From Candidatus Symbiobacter mobilis CR (GTDB lineage: Bacteria; Pseudomonadota; Gammaproteobacteria; Burkholderiales; Burkholderiaceae_C), in assembly GCF_000477435.1 (NCBI RefSeq), contig NC_022576.1, positions 806,001 to 870,000 on the forward strand: a DNA stretch of 64,000 nt. Reading direction: 5' to 3'. The notes beneath the pieces were generated by a model, which was given only the letters and a program-made list of their open reading frames with translations, did no database searches and was not told the origin of the DNA. Both the position numbers and the translations under genes were made by a program. Below, one piece after another: positions 48,831 through 57,943 of the stretch. How positions within the stretch are numbered: position 1 is the first letter of the stretch; the number at the start of each line of letters is the position of its first letter.

Positions 48831-49256
48831 TCAATCAACCGTCAACACGACCTTTACCGTTGCATCCACTGCGGATTTTTCGATATAGCCCAAAGCATTG
48901 GGGTTGGTAGTCACCATCTTTTTGACGGCTTCGGAATTGGCTACCACCTTGGGCGGAACGGCCTGGCCGGAAAACACCAGACGTGACCATGCTGCCCTAA
49001 CCTGTGCGGTCGATTTACCTGTCACTTTGGTATAAAACAGTTCTCGCGTTGGACTGGATTCAGGTTGATCCAGCAATAACCCTGAGCGAACGCCTGGCAA
49101 ATGATCTGACTTGCCAAGGAATAGTCCAGCAACCTGTTCAGTATTGACGGCTGTGACGGCACTATTGGCGCCCACCACGACAGCCACCTGACCCATGGAC
49201 ACGGCCGAGCACCCGACCATGACGACGGTAAACATCGCTTTTATCAGTGTTTTCAT
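48831..49256 (-). CDS. Small PstS-like phosphate-binding-family periplasmic protein
   Basis: The 141-residue product has a signal peptide (MKTLIKAMFTVVMVGCSAVS) and one lobe of the PBP-like/PstS family: NTEQVAGLFLGKSDHLPGV, RELFYTKVTGKSTAQVRAAW, TNPNALGYIEKSAVD. Full PstS is about 330 residues, so this is the short family often coded next to porins, not a truncation. It lies 11 bp downstream of the porin gene on the same strand. Confidence 0.8.
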   Translation of the reverse strand: MKTLIKAMFTVVMVGCSAVSMGQVAVVVGANSAVTAVNTEQVAGLFLGKSDHLPGVRSGLLLDQPESSPTRELFYTKVTGKSTAQVRAAWSRLVFSGQAVPPKVVANSEAVKKMVTTNPNALGYIEKSAVDATVKVVLTVD

Positions 49257-49267
49257 CGCTGTGCCTT

Positions 49268-50554
49268 TCAGAATACGAAGGAGAGAGACAATGTGTACAG
49301 ATGGAATTTGCCGTCACGGGGTTGCCCTTGAGGGCTAAGACGCGGATACGGAAGAGGAGAAGAATCCACGTTGTCATCCAAGCTGATTTCAGCCCACTCT
49401 ATGAATATAGCGGTGTTCTTCGCAATATCGTATCTGGTCCCTAGTGCAAACGTATGTCGTCCATTATTCTTGGAGAATATGGCAGGGCTGTTATAAGCCA
49501 ACATGGCACCCTTGATTGGGGGTATCGTAATCTTCATGATGTCACTCAGATCAATTTTGCTGGCATTCGATGTTGTCTTGTTGTCGCTATAAGTGATGTA
49601 TGGTGTCCATTTTTCGATGCTTTTTGATAAACCAAGCAAATAAGACTCATCAACCGGATTCAATATCTCATTTTGATGTACTTTTATGTACTCTCCCCAT
49701 GCTGTGTAATCGTCAAAGCTATAGCGAAATCCGATATTACTGATACCCAAACCGGTATCCTCAATGCCATTACGGATTGCATTGACAGCATTGATGCAGC
49801 TTGTGCAACCTTGTGTAACTGCCGTCTGCGCAGCCGCAAGAAAAGGCGGAAACATTGCGGCACCTGAACCGCTCATAATCATATTGGTCTGTGTATTGGA
49901 TACCCTGACCATGAAATTGTCTTTTTCGTACCTCAAAGAAAACCCAGTCAAACGAGACGCTTCGAATATGATATTACCTGGCCCTTCCAGCTCGGCTTTT
50001 CCGCCATAGAAACTGGCGGTAAGCGTACCCCCTGCGTCGAGATTGCGTCGGTACGTCACATCCAGTCCGTCATGGGTTGACAATGGATAAACGGTATAAA
50101 TATTCGGATCCGGCCTAGCATAGATATTTGCATAACCCACAAAGCGGTACTCAGAATCCATAAATGCGGGAGTCAACACCCGGCCAACACGAACCCGCCA
50201 ATTATTGTCGATTTTGTATTTGATAAATGCCCATTCAAAGTCTGCTTCAAAATCTCCCTGTTCCCGATTTCTGCCAATCACTTGTACAGTGCCAGACAAA
50301 TCATTGTGAGGAGCAATATCGAGTTGCACACCAATTAAGGAATCATTTTGCAGAGACCAGGAATTTCCACGGGCCAAGCTAGCGGGTTGAGGGGTTGCCT
50401 TGTAGCCGTTGTCAGCGGAGTCTGTACGTGTTGCGGCCACGGTACCGAACCCCTTGAACTCCAATATCTCCAATCCCTCTGAAGCAATAGCATTCGAGCC
50501 AGACACCAAGACCGACGTTGCAAGCAATGTATGAAGAATCGATTTTTTTGGCAT
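49268..50554 (-). CDS. Outer-membrane porin-like protein
   Basis: The 428-residue product has a signal peptide (residues 1-25, cleavage near NAIASEG), alternating beta-strand pattern (WRVRVGRVLTPAFM, DGLDVTYRRNLDAGGTL) and a C-terminal Phe (LSLSFVF), all signs of a beta-barrel. Two Cys sit in one loop (GCTSCI). The gene is more AT-rich than its neighbours and uses AT-ending codons, suggesting transfer. Substrate unknown; operon with the PstS-like gene. Confidence 0.82.
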   Translation of the reverse strand: MPKKSILHTLLATSVLVSGSNAIASEGLEILEFKGFGTVAATRTDSADNGYKATPQPASLARGNSWSLQNDSLIGVQLDIAPHNDLSGTVQVIGRNREQGDFEADFEWAFIKYKIDNNWRVRVGRVLTPAFMDSEYRFVGYANIYARPDPNIYTVYPLSTHDGLDVTYRRNLDAGGTLTASFYGGKAELEGPGNIIFEASRLTGFSLRYEKDNFMVRVSNTQTNMIMSGSGAAMFPPFLAAAQTAVTQGCTSCINAVNAIRNGIEDTGLGISNIGFRYSFDDYTAWGEYIKVHQNEILNPVDESYLLGLSKSIEKWTPYITYSDNKTTSNASKIDLSDIMKITIPPIKGAMLAYNSPAIFSKNNGRHTFALGTRYDIAKNTAIFIEWAEISLDDNVDSSPLPYPRLSPQGQPRDGKFHLYTLSLSFVF

Positions 50555-51008
50555 TTGCGTTCACCTGTTTCTTATAAAGATTGAAAATTGAAACACAAAC
50601 AATCCTTTCACTGAAGTGTTTCTGCCTATCCGAAAGCGGGTACTAATTGATTGGCCACATATTGATCATTGCGCTCCTTTATAAATCCATGGTGACAATG
50701 GTTACAGCGCTTGCACGAAACAGCCAACTGTCAGCATGACTATCACGATTACCCCATCCCTCACGAATTATAGAAAGTGACCGAAGTCGGCATTTTGGTT
50801 TTCCGCACTAGGAGCCTGATAGATCAATGTCCCTGCTGCATTCGATGGCCCAGTGGCAGGTTACCCGAGGGGGTACTTGATTTCCGTATTTCCTCACCCC
50901 AATCGCACGCCCTGGCACAAAAAATCGTGCATCGGCAAGCCTGCCGCTTCTGTCAAGGCCCCAAAGTGTGCCTAGACTGCCGTGGCGTGTACTTTCTTGC
51001 TCAACGCC
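50555..51008. other. Gene-free region between porin and cas6
   Basis: No gene seen. The left half is AT-rich and should hold the porin promoter (minus strand); the right half holds the direct-repeat copy at 50904-50974 and the cas6 5' region. I saw no CRISPR repeats here. Confidence 0.5.
50904..50974 (+). repeat. Direct repeat flanking porin/PstS-like pair, right copy
   Basis: This copy of the 48584 repeat ends 34 bases before the cas6 start. Its position suggests that the left copy was the original upstream part of the cas operon, separated when the porin segment entered, or that both are recombination targets. Confidence 0.8.
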
Positions 51009-52019
51009 ATGCAGCACCTACCCATTGCCCGCTACCGTTTCACCGCCCATGCCTTACAGCCTTTGACGCTGCCGGACTATGCCGGTTCCCTGTTGCGCGG
51101 CCAGTTTGGCGCCGCGTTGCGCAAACTGGCGTGTATGACGCGCCAACCCACCTGCCCTGGCTGCCCGCTACGGCAAACCTGCCCCTATAGCCGCATCTTT
51201 GAAGCCCCCGCCCCACCCAAAGGCGCGCATGGCTTGCAGGATTTCAGCCAGATTCCCAACCCCTATGTGATCGAACCGCCCGCGCCCGGCGCACGGCTGC
51301 TCCAGCCGGAGGAGGAACTGGTTTTTCATACGGTGCTCGTCGGCCATGCGATCGACCAGCTTGCGCTGGTGATCGTTGCATGGCAACGCGCGCTGGCCGG
51401 TGGGCTGACCAAAGCGCGGGCGCCTGTCCATCTCGACAAAGTGGAGTGGATCGACCAAGCTGCCCAGCCGCACCCCGTCTGGCAGGCAGACCACCCCACG
51501 GTTGCGGACCATCCTGCCACCCTGCCCTGGCCCACCCCCGGTGCGGCGCAGCCCACCTCGCTGGCGCTGACCCTGCATACGCCATTGCGCTTGCAACACC
51601 AGGGCCGTCCGCTGGGCGTGGGCGAATTGACCGCCCGCGCCCTCATCGCAGCCGTTGCGCGCCGCGCCGCCTTGCTGCTGGAATTCCACGCCCGCCTTTC
51701 CGGCTGGGGCGACGCAGCCCGAAACATCGCCCACCTGGGCAGCCAGCTTGACGAAGAGCGCGATATGCGCTGGTTCGACTGGACGCGCTATTCCGGCAGA
51801 CAGCAGCAGGAAATGACCCTGGGCGGCGTGATGGGCCGCTGGACGCTCCTCGGCGATGCCGACACCCTTGCGCGGATTGCACCTTGGCTATGGCTGGGGC
51901 AATGGTTGCATGTCGGCAAGAACGCGACGATGGGGCTGGGGGGGTATGCGTTGCGCGTGATGCCGCCAGACGAGGAATGCAATGCGGCGGATGTCGGCGA
52001 AAGCGCCCATGCGGGCTGA
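51009..52019 (+). CDS. cas6: CRISPR pre-crRNA processing endoribonuclease Cas6
   Basis: Cas6 cuts pre-crRNA within repeats. The 336-residue RAMP protein has the N-terminal FTAHALQPLTLPDYAGSLLR, a Cys cluster CPGCPLRQTCPYSRIFE, and the C-terminal Cas6 signature LWLGQWLHVGKNATMGLGGY (Gly-rich loop). Start ATG 51009 is chosen over a GTG at 50982. It heads a type III-A operon, 29 bp upstream of cas10. Confidence 0.9.
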   Translation: MQHLPIARYRFTAHALQPLTLPDYAGSLLRGQFGAALRKLACMTRQPTCPGCPLRQTCPYSRIFEAPAPPKGAHGLQDFSQIPNPYVIEPPAPGARLLQPEEELVFHTVLVGHAIDQLALVIVAWQRALAGGLTKARAPVHLDKVEWIDQAAQPHPVWQADHPTVADHPATLPWPTPGAAQPTSLALTLHTPLRLQHQGRPLGVGELTARALIAAVARRAALLLEFHARLSGWGDAARNIAHLGSQLDEERDMRWFDWTRYSGRQQQEMTLGGVMGRWTLLGDADTLARIAPWLWLGQWLHVGKNATMGLGGYALRVMPPDEECNAADVGESAHAG

Positions 52020-52048
52020 CGGAATTTTGGAACTACTGGAGAACTTCG

Positions 52049-54754
52049 ATGAACACCATGCACACGATGACACCGCAAGACCCACAACACCCACAACGCC
52101 CGCAATACCTACTGGCAGCCTCATGCCGGGTGGCATTTGCCGCCTTGCTGCATGACCTGGGCAAGTTCGCAGAACGCGCACGCATCGACGTGCCCGCTGA
52201 TGCCCTGCAAGCGCACATCACGCAGTTTTGTCCTTTCCATAGCGACCACCCTGGGGGCAAGAACGGCTACCACTCGCACAAACACGCGGCGTACACCGGG
52301 TTTGCTTTGGACCAGATCGAACCGATGGCACCCGAGTTGATCCAAGGCGAGATGTCGCCTTTCGTCAACCGGGCACAACTCCAGGCGACGGAGGGGCAGA
52401 ACATCGACCCCGATTCGCTGATCAACGCCGCTGCCGCCCACCACAAGCCGGAAACCTTTCTGCAATGGATCATCGCCACGGCAGACCGCATGGCCAGCGG
52501 CTTCGAGCGCGAGGAATTCGAGCAATACAACCGCGCCAAAGAAGAAGACCCCGATGCCCAAACAGGCCGGAACTACTACCAGGCTCGCATGCTCTCGTTG
52601 TGGGAACAAATCTGGAAACCATCCAGCACGACGAAAGCCAGCCTCGAATGGCGCTACCCGCTCGCGCCGATGTCTGCATCGGCCCTGTTCCCCGCAAAAA
52701 GGCAGGATTGCGAACCCGGCGACGATGCCAAGGCACAGGCCGAATACCGGGCGTTGTGGCAGGCATTCCTTGCCGCGCTGCAAAAAATTCCAGCATCGCA
52801 CCGGTCGCAATGGCCGTTGTGGCTCGACCACTTCGATACCGCATGGCTAGCCTATACGCAAGCCATTCCCTCCGCAACGGCCTTTGGCGCGAAGCCGGAA
52901 GTCTCGCTCTACGACCACTGCAAAGCCACCGCCGCGTTGGCCACTGCCCTCTGGCAATGGCACGAAGCCCACGGGCAAACGGGCGCGGAAGCCATCGCAA
53001 GAATGAAAGACCGCAAGGATGGGGACGAGAAGAAATTCCTGCTGATCCAGGGGGACTTTTTCGGCATCCAGGACTTCGTTTTCTCCCAAGGTAGCGAAAC
53101 GCAGAAGGAAGCGGCCAAGCTGCTGCGCGGGCGGTCTTTTCAGGTGTCTGTGTTCACGGAACTGGCCGCGCTCAAGGTGCTCGAAGCCCTGTCGTTGCCT
53201 TCGACGAGCCAGATCGTCAACGCCGCAGGCAAGTTTCTGATCGTCGCCCCGAACACGGAACCCGTGCGGGCGCGCATCGCAGCGGTTCGCGCAGAACTCG
53301 ACCAATGGTTTCTGCAACACACCCTGGGCATGGCCGGGCTGGGGCTGGCCGTGCAAAGCGCCAGTGGCAACGACCTGCTGCAAGGGCGTTTTGCCAAGCT
53401 GATGGAAGCCCTATTCCGCAGCCTGGAAAGCGTCAAGCTCCGGCGCTTCGACCTGCTGGGCCATGCCGGCCCGGTGCTGGACGTGACGTATCCACACGGG
53501 GCCTGCGTCTACCACGGCAAATTGCCTGCCGATACAGACCAGGGCAGCGCCGCCCTCTCCCGCGACCAAATCGCGCTCGGCACGCGGCTGACCCGGGAAG
53601 AACGCCTGCTCGTCGTTCCCGAATCGGCCCCGGTTCGCGAAGACGGGGCGCTGACCGCCTTGGAAGTACCCGTATTCGGCTACCGCGTGCTTTTCACCAG
53701 CAGCGAAGACGTCAGCGGCAAATTCGGCCCCTGGGCGCGGGAGGGCACTTTGCTCCGCTGCTGGGATTTCAGCCTTGCGCAAAGCATGGGGGAAACGCTG
53801 TGGAACGGCTACGCCCGCCGCAACGTCAACGCCTACGTTCCCCGATACACCGACCAGGATTCGGCCCTTTCCGACAAATACCCCGAACGCGAGGCCGCAG
53901 ACGACGCCGACTGGCACCCCGGAATGCCCAAGACTTTCCACCACATCGCCAGCGAGGATCGACTTTGCGACAACGAAGGCCGTTGGCGCGGACAAGTGGC
54001 GTTGATGACGCTCAAAGGCGACGTGGACAACCTTGGCTCGCTGTTTCAGCAAGGATTGCAGCGCCCCAGCTTTGCCAAAACGGCTGCGCTATCGCGCCAG
54101 ATGAACGCCTTTTTTGCCGTATGGCTGCCTGCGGTATGCGCCACGGAATTCCCCAACACGTACACCGTCTTTGCCGGGGGAGACGACTTTTTTCTGATCG
54201 GCCCGTGGCGCAGCACGCAAAAGCTGGCCGCACGCATGGCAGAGCAATTTCAGATAGCCATGGCGCGCAACCCCCGCATCACGTTTTCCGCAGGGATGGT
54301 GATGAACAAACCGGGAATCCCGATCCACGCGCTGGCCGAACAGGCGGAGGACGCTTTGGATACCGCCAAAGGCAACGGACTGGCCGACCCTGCCCAACGC
54401 AAAAACGCCATGGTGCTGTTTGGCCAACGTGTGCGCTGGCCAGACTGGCCCAAGGTGCAAGCCATGCAGCAGGAATTGGATCGACTGAGCCAAGACTACG
54501 ACTTGTCCCACGGCTATCTTTATTCCTTGCTACGGCTCGTCGATCTGGCGACCGACACCAAAAACCCCGAACAAGCCTTATGGCGCAGCCGCTTCGTCTA
54601 CCGAACGTGCCGCTACGTCACGGACAAGCTGCCCCCAACGCAACGCGCCCTCGCCCAACGCGCATTGGCAGAACAACTGGGTGACACAGGCATTGACCAA
54701 TTGCGCGGACAGTTTCGGATTCCGCTTTTCAACCACTTTTACAGCCAACGATAG
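52049..54754 (+). CDS. csm1: Type III-A CRISPR large subunit Cas10/Csm1
   Basis: Cas10 cuts ssDNA and makes cyclic oligoadenylates on target binding. The 901-residue product has an HD nuclease motif (LLHDLGKFAERA, His35-Asp36), LKGDVDNLGSLFQQG in the first palm region and the cyclase motif FAGGDDFFLIG (GGDD at residues 710-713). Both catalytic centres are intact. GGAGA is seven bases upstream of ATG 52049. The frame extends upstream into cas6 but that part is a shadow. Confidence 0.94.
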   Translation: MNTMHTMTPQDPQHPQRPQYLLAASCRVAFAALLHDLGKFAERARIDVPADALQAHITQFCPFHSDHPGGKNGYHSHKHAAYTGFALDQIEPMAPELIQGEMSPFVNRAQLQATEGQNIDPDSLINAAAAHHKPETFLQWIIATADRMASGFEREEFEQYNRAKEEDPDAQTGRNYYQARMLSLWEQIWKPSSTTKASLEWRYPLAPMSASALFPAKRQDCEPGDDAKAQAEYRALWQAFLAALQKIPASHRSQWPLWLDHFDTAWLAYTQAIPSATAFGAKPEVSLYDHCKATAALATALWQWHEAHGQTGAEAIARMKDRKDGDEKKFLLIQGDFFGIQDFVFSQGSETQKEAAKLLRGRSFQVSVFTELAALKVLEALSLPSTSQIVNAAGKFLIVAPNTEPVRARIAAVRAELDQWFLQHTLGMAGLGLAVQSASGNDLLQGRFAKLMEALFRSLESVKLRRFDLLGHAGPVLDVTYPHGACVYHGKLPADTDQGSAALSRDQIALGTRLTREERLLVVPESAPVREDGALTALEVPVFGYRVLFTSSEDVSGKFGPWAREGTLLRCWDFSLAQSMGETLWNGYARRNVNAYVPRYTDQDSALSDKYPEREAADDADWHPGMPKTFHHIASEDRLCDNEGRWRGQVALMTLKGDVDNLGSLFQQGLQRPSFAKTAALSRQMNAFFAVWLPAVCATEFPNTYTVFAGGDDFFLIGPWRSTQKLAARMAEQFQIAMARNPRITFSAGMVMNKPGIPIHALAEQAEDALDTAKGNGLADPAQRKNAMVLFGQRVRWPDWPKVQAMQQELDRLSQDYDLSHGYLYSLLRLVDLATDTKNPEQALWRSRFVYRTCRYVTDKLPPTQRALAQRALAEQLGDTGIDQLRGQFRIPLFNHFYSQR

Positions 54755-54766
54755 GAGGAAATACCC

Positions 54767-55129
54767 ATGGCCAATTACGTCAAATCACCCCAACGCGCAA
54801 CGGAAGAGGAAGAGCCTCCGGAAGAGCCTCCCATTGATATACAGGTCGATGACATTAGGTTCCAAAAACCATTACCCGATGAGCTTTTTTTCCAGATTGC
54901 AAAAGAAAAAGCCAAAAAGGTACATCATGCCGGGGAATATGGCAATAAACACAAAAACCAGTACACGCAACTGCGCAAGTTTTATGACGAGCTAGTATCT
55001 GACAGAAAAATAGAAAACCATGCAAAATCAACAGGGTACGCTACGTTTGGGTGGGTGAAGATTGAGCCGCTTTCCTGCGATTTTCATGAGATTATGCATA
55101 AGATGTCGCATTACACACAAAATTTTTAA
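54767..55129 (+). pseudogene. csm2: Csm2 N-terminal part, cut by IS insertion
   Basis: This frame encodes 76 native residues up to 54995, ending TQLRKFYDEL, the conserved Csm2 motif. It then reads about 44 foreign codons into the IS before stopping. Csm2 is the small subunit along the type III-A filament backbone. Joined in frame to 56908-57179 across the 8-bp duplication it gives a 166-residue protein (FYDEL then GMWHDKVH). The N-terminus has an acidic stretch EEEEPPEEPP. Confidence 0.88.
54988..54995. repeat. Target-site duplication, left copy
   Basis: CGAGCTAG is identical to 56900-56907 and borders the IS. One copy belongs to the original csm2 coding sequence. Confidence 0.9.
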
Positions 55130-55135
55130 TTTTGA

Positions 55136-55141
55136 TATAAT
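55136..55141 (+). promoter_or_regulatory. Likely transposase -10 element
   Basis: TATAAT lies 45 bases upstream of the transposase start; TTACAC at 55111-55116 is a possible -35 with a long 19-bp spacer. This may also drive outward transcription into the csm operon. Confidence 0.4.
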
Positions 55142-55185
55142 ATTTTCATCCTACTTCAATCTTCATTAAAATAATTGGGAACTAC

Positions 55186-56691
55186 ATGCGCTCTGTCATA
55201 AATCCTCAGATGAAATTAGGCGAAGATCCTATCGCCAACATTCAACTTGATCTGCGTTCTCGCGATGATATCCCAAAATTGCTGCTAGGACTTCAGTACA
55301 TCTACACAATACCAGACGTACGCAAAGAAGTTTTCTCTATCCTCTCAGAAATTCTCCCGGTACTCCCTTCTGGTGAAAAAGTAAAAGCACATATGGGTCG
55401 CCCAGGTATGTCGCAGTGGCAAATTCTTGTCATCGGTGTGGTTCGATTGGGTCTGAATATCGATTACGACCGATTGGAAGAGCTGGTGAATCAACATCGG
55501 ACATTGCGACAAATGCTCGGGCATACTGACTGGTATGATGAGACAAAATACAACGTGCAAACCCTGAAAGATAATTTGAGGTTATTTACCCCAGAGATTC
55601 TTGATCGAATCAATCAAGTTGTGGTCAAAACCGGCCATACGCTAGTAAAAAAAAGCCCGGACGACGTTCTACACGGTCGTTGTGATTCCTTTGTCGTTGA
55701 AACAGATGTACATTTTCCAACCGATTTGAATCTTCTTTTTGATGCTATAAAAAAGATCATTGCATGGAGTGCAAAGTTAGCGGAGAAACATAAATTGTCT
55801 GGCTGGCGTCAGCATGAACACTCTTATCGCCAATTCAAAAAGCAGTATCGCCATATCCAGCGGCTTCGGCGCTCTCATTCAAAAAATGAAGCCAAACGTG
55901 CAGCAAAGGAAGCTGCCATCCACGAAGCATGCGAGGAATATCTCAAGCAAGCCAAAGAGCTGTTCGAGCGCGCCACCCAAACAAGGCAGGAAGTCGTCTT
56001 GGCTGCATCGCAGATCAGCGCACAGGAGCAAGGGTTGCTATCGAAGCTGCAGGTCTTCATAGGGCATGCAGAAAAGTTATCAGATCAGATTCGCCGTAGG
56101 GTGATCAACGGGGAACGCATTCCGCATTCGGAAAAGATATTCTCGCTGTTTGAACCGCATACGGAGTGGATAAGCAAAGGCAAGGCTGGTGTGCCTGTGG
56201 AATTGGGGGTAAAGGTTTGTATTCTGGAAGATCAACATCGTTTCATTCTGCATCATCACGTTATGGAGAAGCAAGAAGATAACGAAGTTGCTGTACCAAT
56301 GGTTGAAGCTGCCAAAGAACGATTCTCGACTTTGAATGCCGTGAGTTTTGACAAAGGATTCCACAGTCAAGAGAATCAGAAAAAATTGGCAAAATTATTA
56401 GACTGTGCTGCTTTACCAAAGAAAGGGCGCTGTTCTCAAGCGGAACAAGAACGAGAATCGAGCGAGACATTTGTGAAACTACGGAAAGCACATTCTGCTG
56501 TAGAGTCGGCGATCAATGGATTGGAACACTTTGGTTTGGATATGTGCCCCGATGAGGGAATAAAAGGATTCAAACGCTATGTTTCATTGTCAGTCTTGGC
56601 ACGAAATTTTTACCGTATTGGCATGGTGGTTCGTCAGCAATCGATTGATGCCGAGCGAACGACACCACCATCCATTCGTCGAGCGGCTTGA
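55186..56691 (+). CDS. DDE transposase of the IS (ISNCY-like)
   Basis: The 501-residue transposase has a DNA-binding N-terminus (RPGMSQWQILVIGVVRLGL) and a DDE catalytic core: Asp in VETDVHFPTDLNLLFDAI, Asp in VSFDKGFHSQEN and Glu in SAVESAINGLEHFGLD. A Lys/Arg/Gln-rich helical insert separates the first two (residues about 205-300). No frameshift or stop is seen, so it should be active. The gene is more AT-rich than the surrounding cas genes. Confidence 0.88.
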   Translation: MRSVINPQMKLGEDPIANIQLDLRSRDDIPKLLLGLQYIYTIPDVRKEVFSILSEILPVLPSGEKVKAHMGRPGMSQWQILVIGVVRLGLNIDYDRLEELVNQHRTLRQMLGHTDWYDETKYNVQTLKDNLRLFTPEILDRINQVVVKTGHTLVKKSPDDVLHGRCDSFVVETDVHFPTDLNLLFDAIKKIIAWSAKLAEKHKLSGWRQHEHSYRQFKKQYRHIQRLRRSHSKNEAKRAAKEAAIHEACEEYLKQAKELFERATQTRQEVVLAASQISAQEQGLLSKLQVFIGHAEKLSDQIRRRVINGERIPHSEKIFSLFEPHTEWISKGKAGVPVELGVKVCILEDQHRFILHHHVMEKQEDNEVAVPMVEAAKERFSTLNAVSFDKGFHSQENQKKLAKLLDCAALPKKGRCSQAEQERESSETFVKLRKAHSAVESAINGLEHFGLDMCPDEGIKGFKRYVSLSVLARNFYRIGMVVRQQSIDAERTTPPSIRRAA

Positions 56692-56711
56692 TGCCGCTCG
56701 ACGGTCTTTTT
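56678..56711 (+). terminator. Intrinsic terminator at transposase 3' end
   Basis: GTCGAGCGGC (56678-56687) pairs perfectly with GCCGCTCGAC (56693-56702) around TTGAT, followed by GGTCTTTTT. It overlaps the transposase stop codon and points in the same direction as the csm genes, so it should be polar on csm3 onward. Confidence 0.85.
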
Positions 56712-56899
56712 CAAGGGATGCATGAGTGGTTGCAGAGGATAGCTTTTCCTTCATTCACCAATAATTCAATTTTTGGAGCAGGATACATGGTTTTTGTCAA
56801 AATTCGACCGCAAAAAAATTTGTAATCCGGTCTAGGTTCCGGATCACTTCCTGAAAGTACCGGGTACACGCATCAAAAATCCGACTTTTCTGTCAGCCA

Positions 56900-56907
56900 C
56901 GAGCTAG
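56900..56907. repeat. Target-site duplication, right copy
   Basis: CGAGCTAG, identical to 54988-54995, directly after the right end of the IS. Confidence 0.9.
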
Positions 56908-57179
56908 GAATGTGGCATGACAAAGTCCACGCGCCCGAGGGCTTTACAGAAAACCCAGGCAGCAAAGCCCAGCGCCAGGCCCGCTACGAACAAGCCGTCC
57001 CATTTATCCGAATGATGGTCGCCAAAGTGGCCTACGCCAGAGCGCGTAAACATGTCGAAGGCAATTTCGAAAAACTACTCACCCACGTCATTCGAAGCAT
57101 TCAGGACCCAGACACCCTCCAAAACGCCAAGCTGTTCATGGAAGCCTTTATGGGCTTCTACCGTGTGCATTCCAAATAA
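56908..57179 (+). pseudogene. csm2: Csm2 C-terminal part, cut off by IS insertion
   Basis: The remaining 90 codons encode GMWHDKVHAPEG...FMGFYRVHSK, with the helical Csm2 segment PFIRMMVAKVAYARARKHV. An ATG at 56910 could let this fragment be made alone, with GAGCTAGGA upstream serving as a weak ribosome site. It would lack the N-terminal helices. It is followed 18 bp later by csm3. Confidence 0.87.
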
Positions 57180-57197
57180 TTTGCCGGAGCAAAAACC

Positions 57198-57923
57198 ATG
57201 TCCCAACTCCACACCATCACCACCATCACCGCCACCCTCGAAGTGCTCTCCGGCCTGCGCATCGGCGCGGGGGACGGCGAAATGCACATCGGCGGGGTCG
57301 ATAACAAAGTCATCAAACACCCCTATACGCAGGAACCCTATCTGCCCGGTTCCAGCCTCAAAGGCAAGGTGCGCAGCCTGCTCGAATGGCGCAGCGGCGC
57401 GGTACAAAACGAGCCACTCGGATGGAAGAACTACTGCAATGCGGACGCAAGCACTCCGATCAAACAGGAAGTGCTGCGCATCCTGCAACTCTTTGGCACC
57501 AGCGGCGGTGACAAGCTGGAGGCAGCAGAAGCCGCCCTCGTTGGCCCCAGCCGCCTTTCCTTTTGGGACTGCCCGCTGCGGCCAGAGTGGGTACAGCGCG
57601 TGCGGGAGGACAACCTGCCCCTGACCGAAGTCAAAAGCGAAAACCGCATCCACCGCATTTCCGGCATGGCGAAAGATCCGCGCCAAACGGAACGGGTTCC
57701 CGCAGGGGCGCAATTCGACTTTCGTCTGTCGATCAAAAAGCTGGAAGGCGATCAAGACCAGTTGCTTGACACCGTGCTGCAAGGGTTGAAGCTGCTGGAG
57801 CTGGACAGCCTCGGCGGTTCCGGTTCCCGTGGCTACGGCAAGGTGCGGTTCGTCAACCTGTGCATCGACGGTGCCTGCGCCAAGGAGCGCTTTGCCCAGG
57901 TGAAGCCCTTCGGCGACCGCTGA
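57198..57923 (+). CDS. csm3: Type III-A RAMP backbone subunit Csm3 (Cas7)
   Basis: Csm3 forms the crRNA filament and cuts target RNA. The 241-residue product has IGAGDGEMHIGGVDNKVIK, in which Asp35 matches the catalytic Asp, the crRNA-binding YLPGSSLKGKVRSLLEW and the Gly-rich GGSGSRGYGKVRF. All motifs are intact. GGAG lies upstream. Confidence 0.94.
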   Translation: MSQLHTITTITATLEVLSGLRIGAGDGEMHIGGVDNKVIKHPYTQEPYLPGSSLKGKVRSLLEWRSGAVQNEPLGWKNYCNADASTPIKQEVLRILQLFGTSGGDKLEAAEAALVGPSRLSFWDCPLRPEWVQRVREDNLPLTEVKSENRIHRISGMAKDPRQTERVPAGAQFDFRLSIKKLEGDQDQLLDTVLQGLKLLELDSLGGSGSRGYGKVRFVNLCIDGACAKERFAQVKPFGDR

Positions 57924-57943
57924 TCCCATCGATCGCCACAGCC

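Larger units (their letters stand above)
54996..56899 (+). mobile_element. 1,904-bp insertion sequence (ISNCY-like) inside csm2
   Basis: The element lies between two copies of CGAGCTAG. Its ends are inverted: left TATCTGACAGAAAA, right (reverse complement) TGGCTGACAGAAAA, sharing CTGACAGAAAA. It holds one intact transposase gene and an internal terminator. The perfect 8-bp duplication and intact transposase indicate a recent insertion. The family label rests on transposase motifs I remember and needs a database match. Confidence 0.9.

Noticed and set aside
50640..50680. Sigma-54 promoter upstream of the porin
   Set aside because: TGGCC and ATTGC are present but with wrong spacing for the -24/-12 consensus.
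48584..50974. The direct repeat as a CRISPR repeat or degenerate array
   Set aside because: Only two copies, 2.3 kb apart with genes between, and much longer than a type III repeat unit.
56910..57179. A separate small gene upstream of csm3
   Set aside because: It joins in frame with 54767-54995 across the 8-bp duplication and carries the Csm2 C-terminal helices.
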